This document shows positions 62,770 to 64,000 of a DNA stretch of 64,000 nt, piece after piece. Both the position numbers and the translations under genes were made by a program. The stretch covers positions 18,287,154 to 18,351,153 of the forward strand of contig OU342822.1 in NCBI GenBank assembly GCA_910591455.2. The letters run 5' to 3'. Origin of the DNA: Pholis gunnellus (lineage: Eukaryota; Chordata; Actinopteri; Perciformes; Pholidae). The notes beneath the pieces were generated by a model. That model had not been told where the DNA came from and made no database searches. It saw nothing but the letters and a program-made list of their open reading frames with translations. Numbering within the stretch: the first letter of the stretch is position 1; every line of letters begins with the position of its first letter.

Positions 62770-64000
62770 CTGTAAGAAAAACAATCAGGGGGGTTGATAA
62801 GAATTCAGATCACCATGAATCGCAATCACTTACAATTAAACTCCTCTTAATATAAATCACACTACACTAAATGCATTTCTTTCATTTCTTAATTTTAGCT
62901 CCCTGCTAAATGCATTACATTTTGAGAATACTTTCATTTCATACACCCACCGTCTTCTTGAACTAATTACTCCAATTTATGTTTGTTACATAAAAGACAG
63001 CGTGCAGCTGATTGTGCCAGTTTTCATCAGCTCCCAACATTAAAGTGAAGCCCGACTGAGCACAGCAGAAACCCAGCGCACTGCTTACAAGTTCAGGACT
63101 TCACTAACAGATGACACATTTCACTTCCAGGTTTAACCGCAACAGTGGTACAAAAATAAAAAAAAAGGGTCTTCAGTGATTTCAAGACCACATGATAGCT
63201 GATCAAAGCAAAGCTTCCGAACTTCATCAATGATGCATCGCCCTTAAAAATGCAGTAGTTTAAGGATGTGGGCCCAGATATCATTTTAAGCTTTCAGACA
63301 TTTAAAATATGGAAAAAAAAAAAAAGGTAAGAGGTCTGAAGTTTTGTTTATACTCGTGCTCGGCACCGTAGAGCGAGAACATTGCAATAATTTAACTGAA
63401 TCATAGATGAATAGTTAAACGGTGCAAGATGTGAGATTGGGAGCATTTCAATTGCCTCTCGACGGTTCTCAACATGGCGACGCCCGAGCCATTTGGCCCG
63501 CAGCTTTCGGTGCCAACAGTACAGACTGCGGCAAAAGCGTGCCTCCAGAGCTAACAGTGTTAGTTGAGGGGGAACCAGAGGGTTGGTGCTACGCTTCCTC
63601 ACAGAGTCCAACGACGCCGTCGGTCAGGGCGGCGTTATCAGCTGTAACCGCCGCATGAGAGCAGTGCAGGACGGCGGCCGTGAGATGACCAGTGGGGCAC
63701 GCCCACACGCACCAACACGCACCAACACGCACTGAAAGCACAAACGGCCGACCCGGATATGTCAACGAAGCGAGGAGAAGCTCCGATAACGACATCCACA
63801 GAGGGAGAGAGAGACTTCTCTGCTCAGGTTGACACTACGCCATTGTATCTTTATTTAACAAATAGTTATTAATGCTCTATATTGCTCATTTAAAAATGCA
63901 ATATTGGTAGACAAATACATAAACCTTTTTCCAGCTCCATAACATTCTGGTGTGCATCTCTACTGGGGCTACAAGCGGCTTCAAAAGATCCCAGTTCACT
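62770..64000 (-). other. atad2b: atad2b intron continuing past the window
   Basis: It contains an A12 run near 63314 and an interspersed repeat copy at about 63440-63850. No exon is recognised before the window end. Confidence 0.7.
63440..63850 (+). repeat. interspersed repeat (CCGCATGAGAGCAGTGCAGG family)
   Basis: The block order is AACATGGCGACGCCCGAGCC, CCAGAGCTAACAGTGTTA, ACAGAGTCCAACGACGCCGT, CCGCATGAGAGCAGTGCAGG, GTGGGGCACGCCCACACGCA and AAGCTCCGATAACGACATCC. I recall this order at unrelated fish loci. A short internal CACCAACACG repeat lies at about 63707-63733. The 87- and 78-codon open frames here are not genes. Confidence 0.5.

Noticed and set aside
63348..63658. 87-codon - and 78-codon + strand frames that look like exon sequence
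   Set aside because: Fall in a probable interspersed repeat and do not match the ATAD2B protein upstream of the exon at 62634.

Overview
This is a eukaryotic window from a ray-finned fish, most likely a percomorph teleost. The signs are vertebrate-style split genes with GT-AG introns, very long (GT)n and (AT)n microsatellites, and several interspersed repeat families typical of spiny-rayed fish. There is no operon, CRISPR array or bacterial feature. Almost all open frames in the window are chance or repeat-driven. The real coding sequence is about 2 kb, in short exons.

Two genes face each other tail to tail. On the + strand are the last three coding exons of a kelch-like gene, klhl29 (8160-8353, 17044-17188, 19047-19230, stop at 19228-19230). 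On the - strand is the C-terminal part of atad2b, running from high to low coordinates. It holds the region just before the bromodomain (62634-62769), the bromodomain (61273-61466, 61024-61183, 57940-58062), a poorly conserved acidic and Ser/Pro-rich region (54920-55048, 44061-44221, 39122-39609 running into an assembly gap, 37702-37823), and the conserved C-terminal helical tail (27750-27878 and a 14-codon last exon at 24125-24166). The exon phases chain without conflict wherever both ends are visible. The convergent klhl29/atad2b pair matches the order on human chromosome 2p24.

Layout: 1-8159 klhl29 intron; 8354-17043 large klhl29 intron with repeats and a candidate enhancer near 15.6-15.86 kb; 17189-19046 last klhl29 intron; 19231 to about 20.66 kb klhl29 3' UTR; about 20.73-24.12 kb atad2b 3' UTR (- strand), carrying CA repeats in the RNA sense; 24.2-64 kb atad2b introns and exons. 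A run of exactly 500 N (39610-40109) cuts into an atad2b exon.

The two genes are not known to act together. KLHL29 belongs to the BTB-kelch family of cullin-3 substrate adaptors. ATAD2B is a nuclear AAA+ ATPase whose bromodomain reads acetylated histone tails. The most interesting non-gene structure is a degenerate minisatellite of about 25 bp at five places in both orientations, a (CT)n microsatellite forming the polypyrimidine tract of a klhl29 splice acceptor, two intronic clusters of exactly repeated short motifs that look like enhancers, and a possible 48-nt cassette exon in atad2b. Gene names rest on remembered family sequence and synteny, not on a search.
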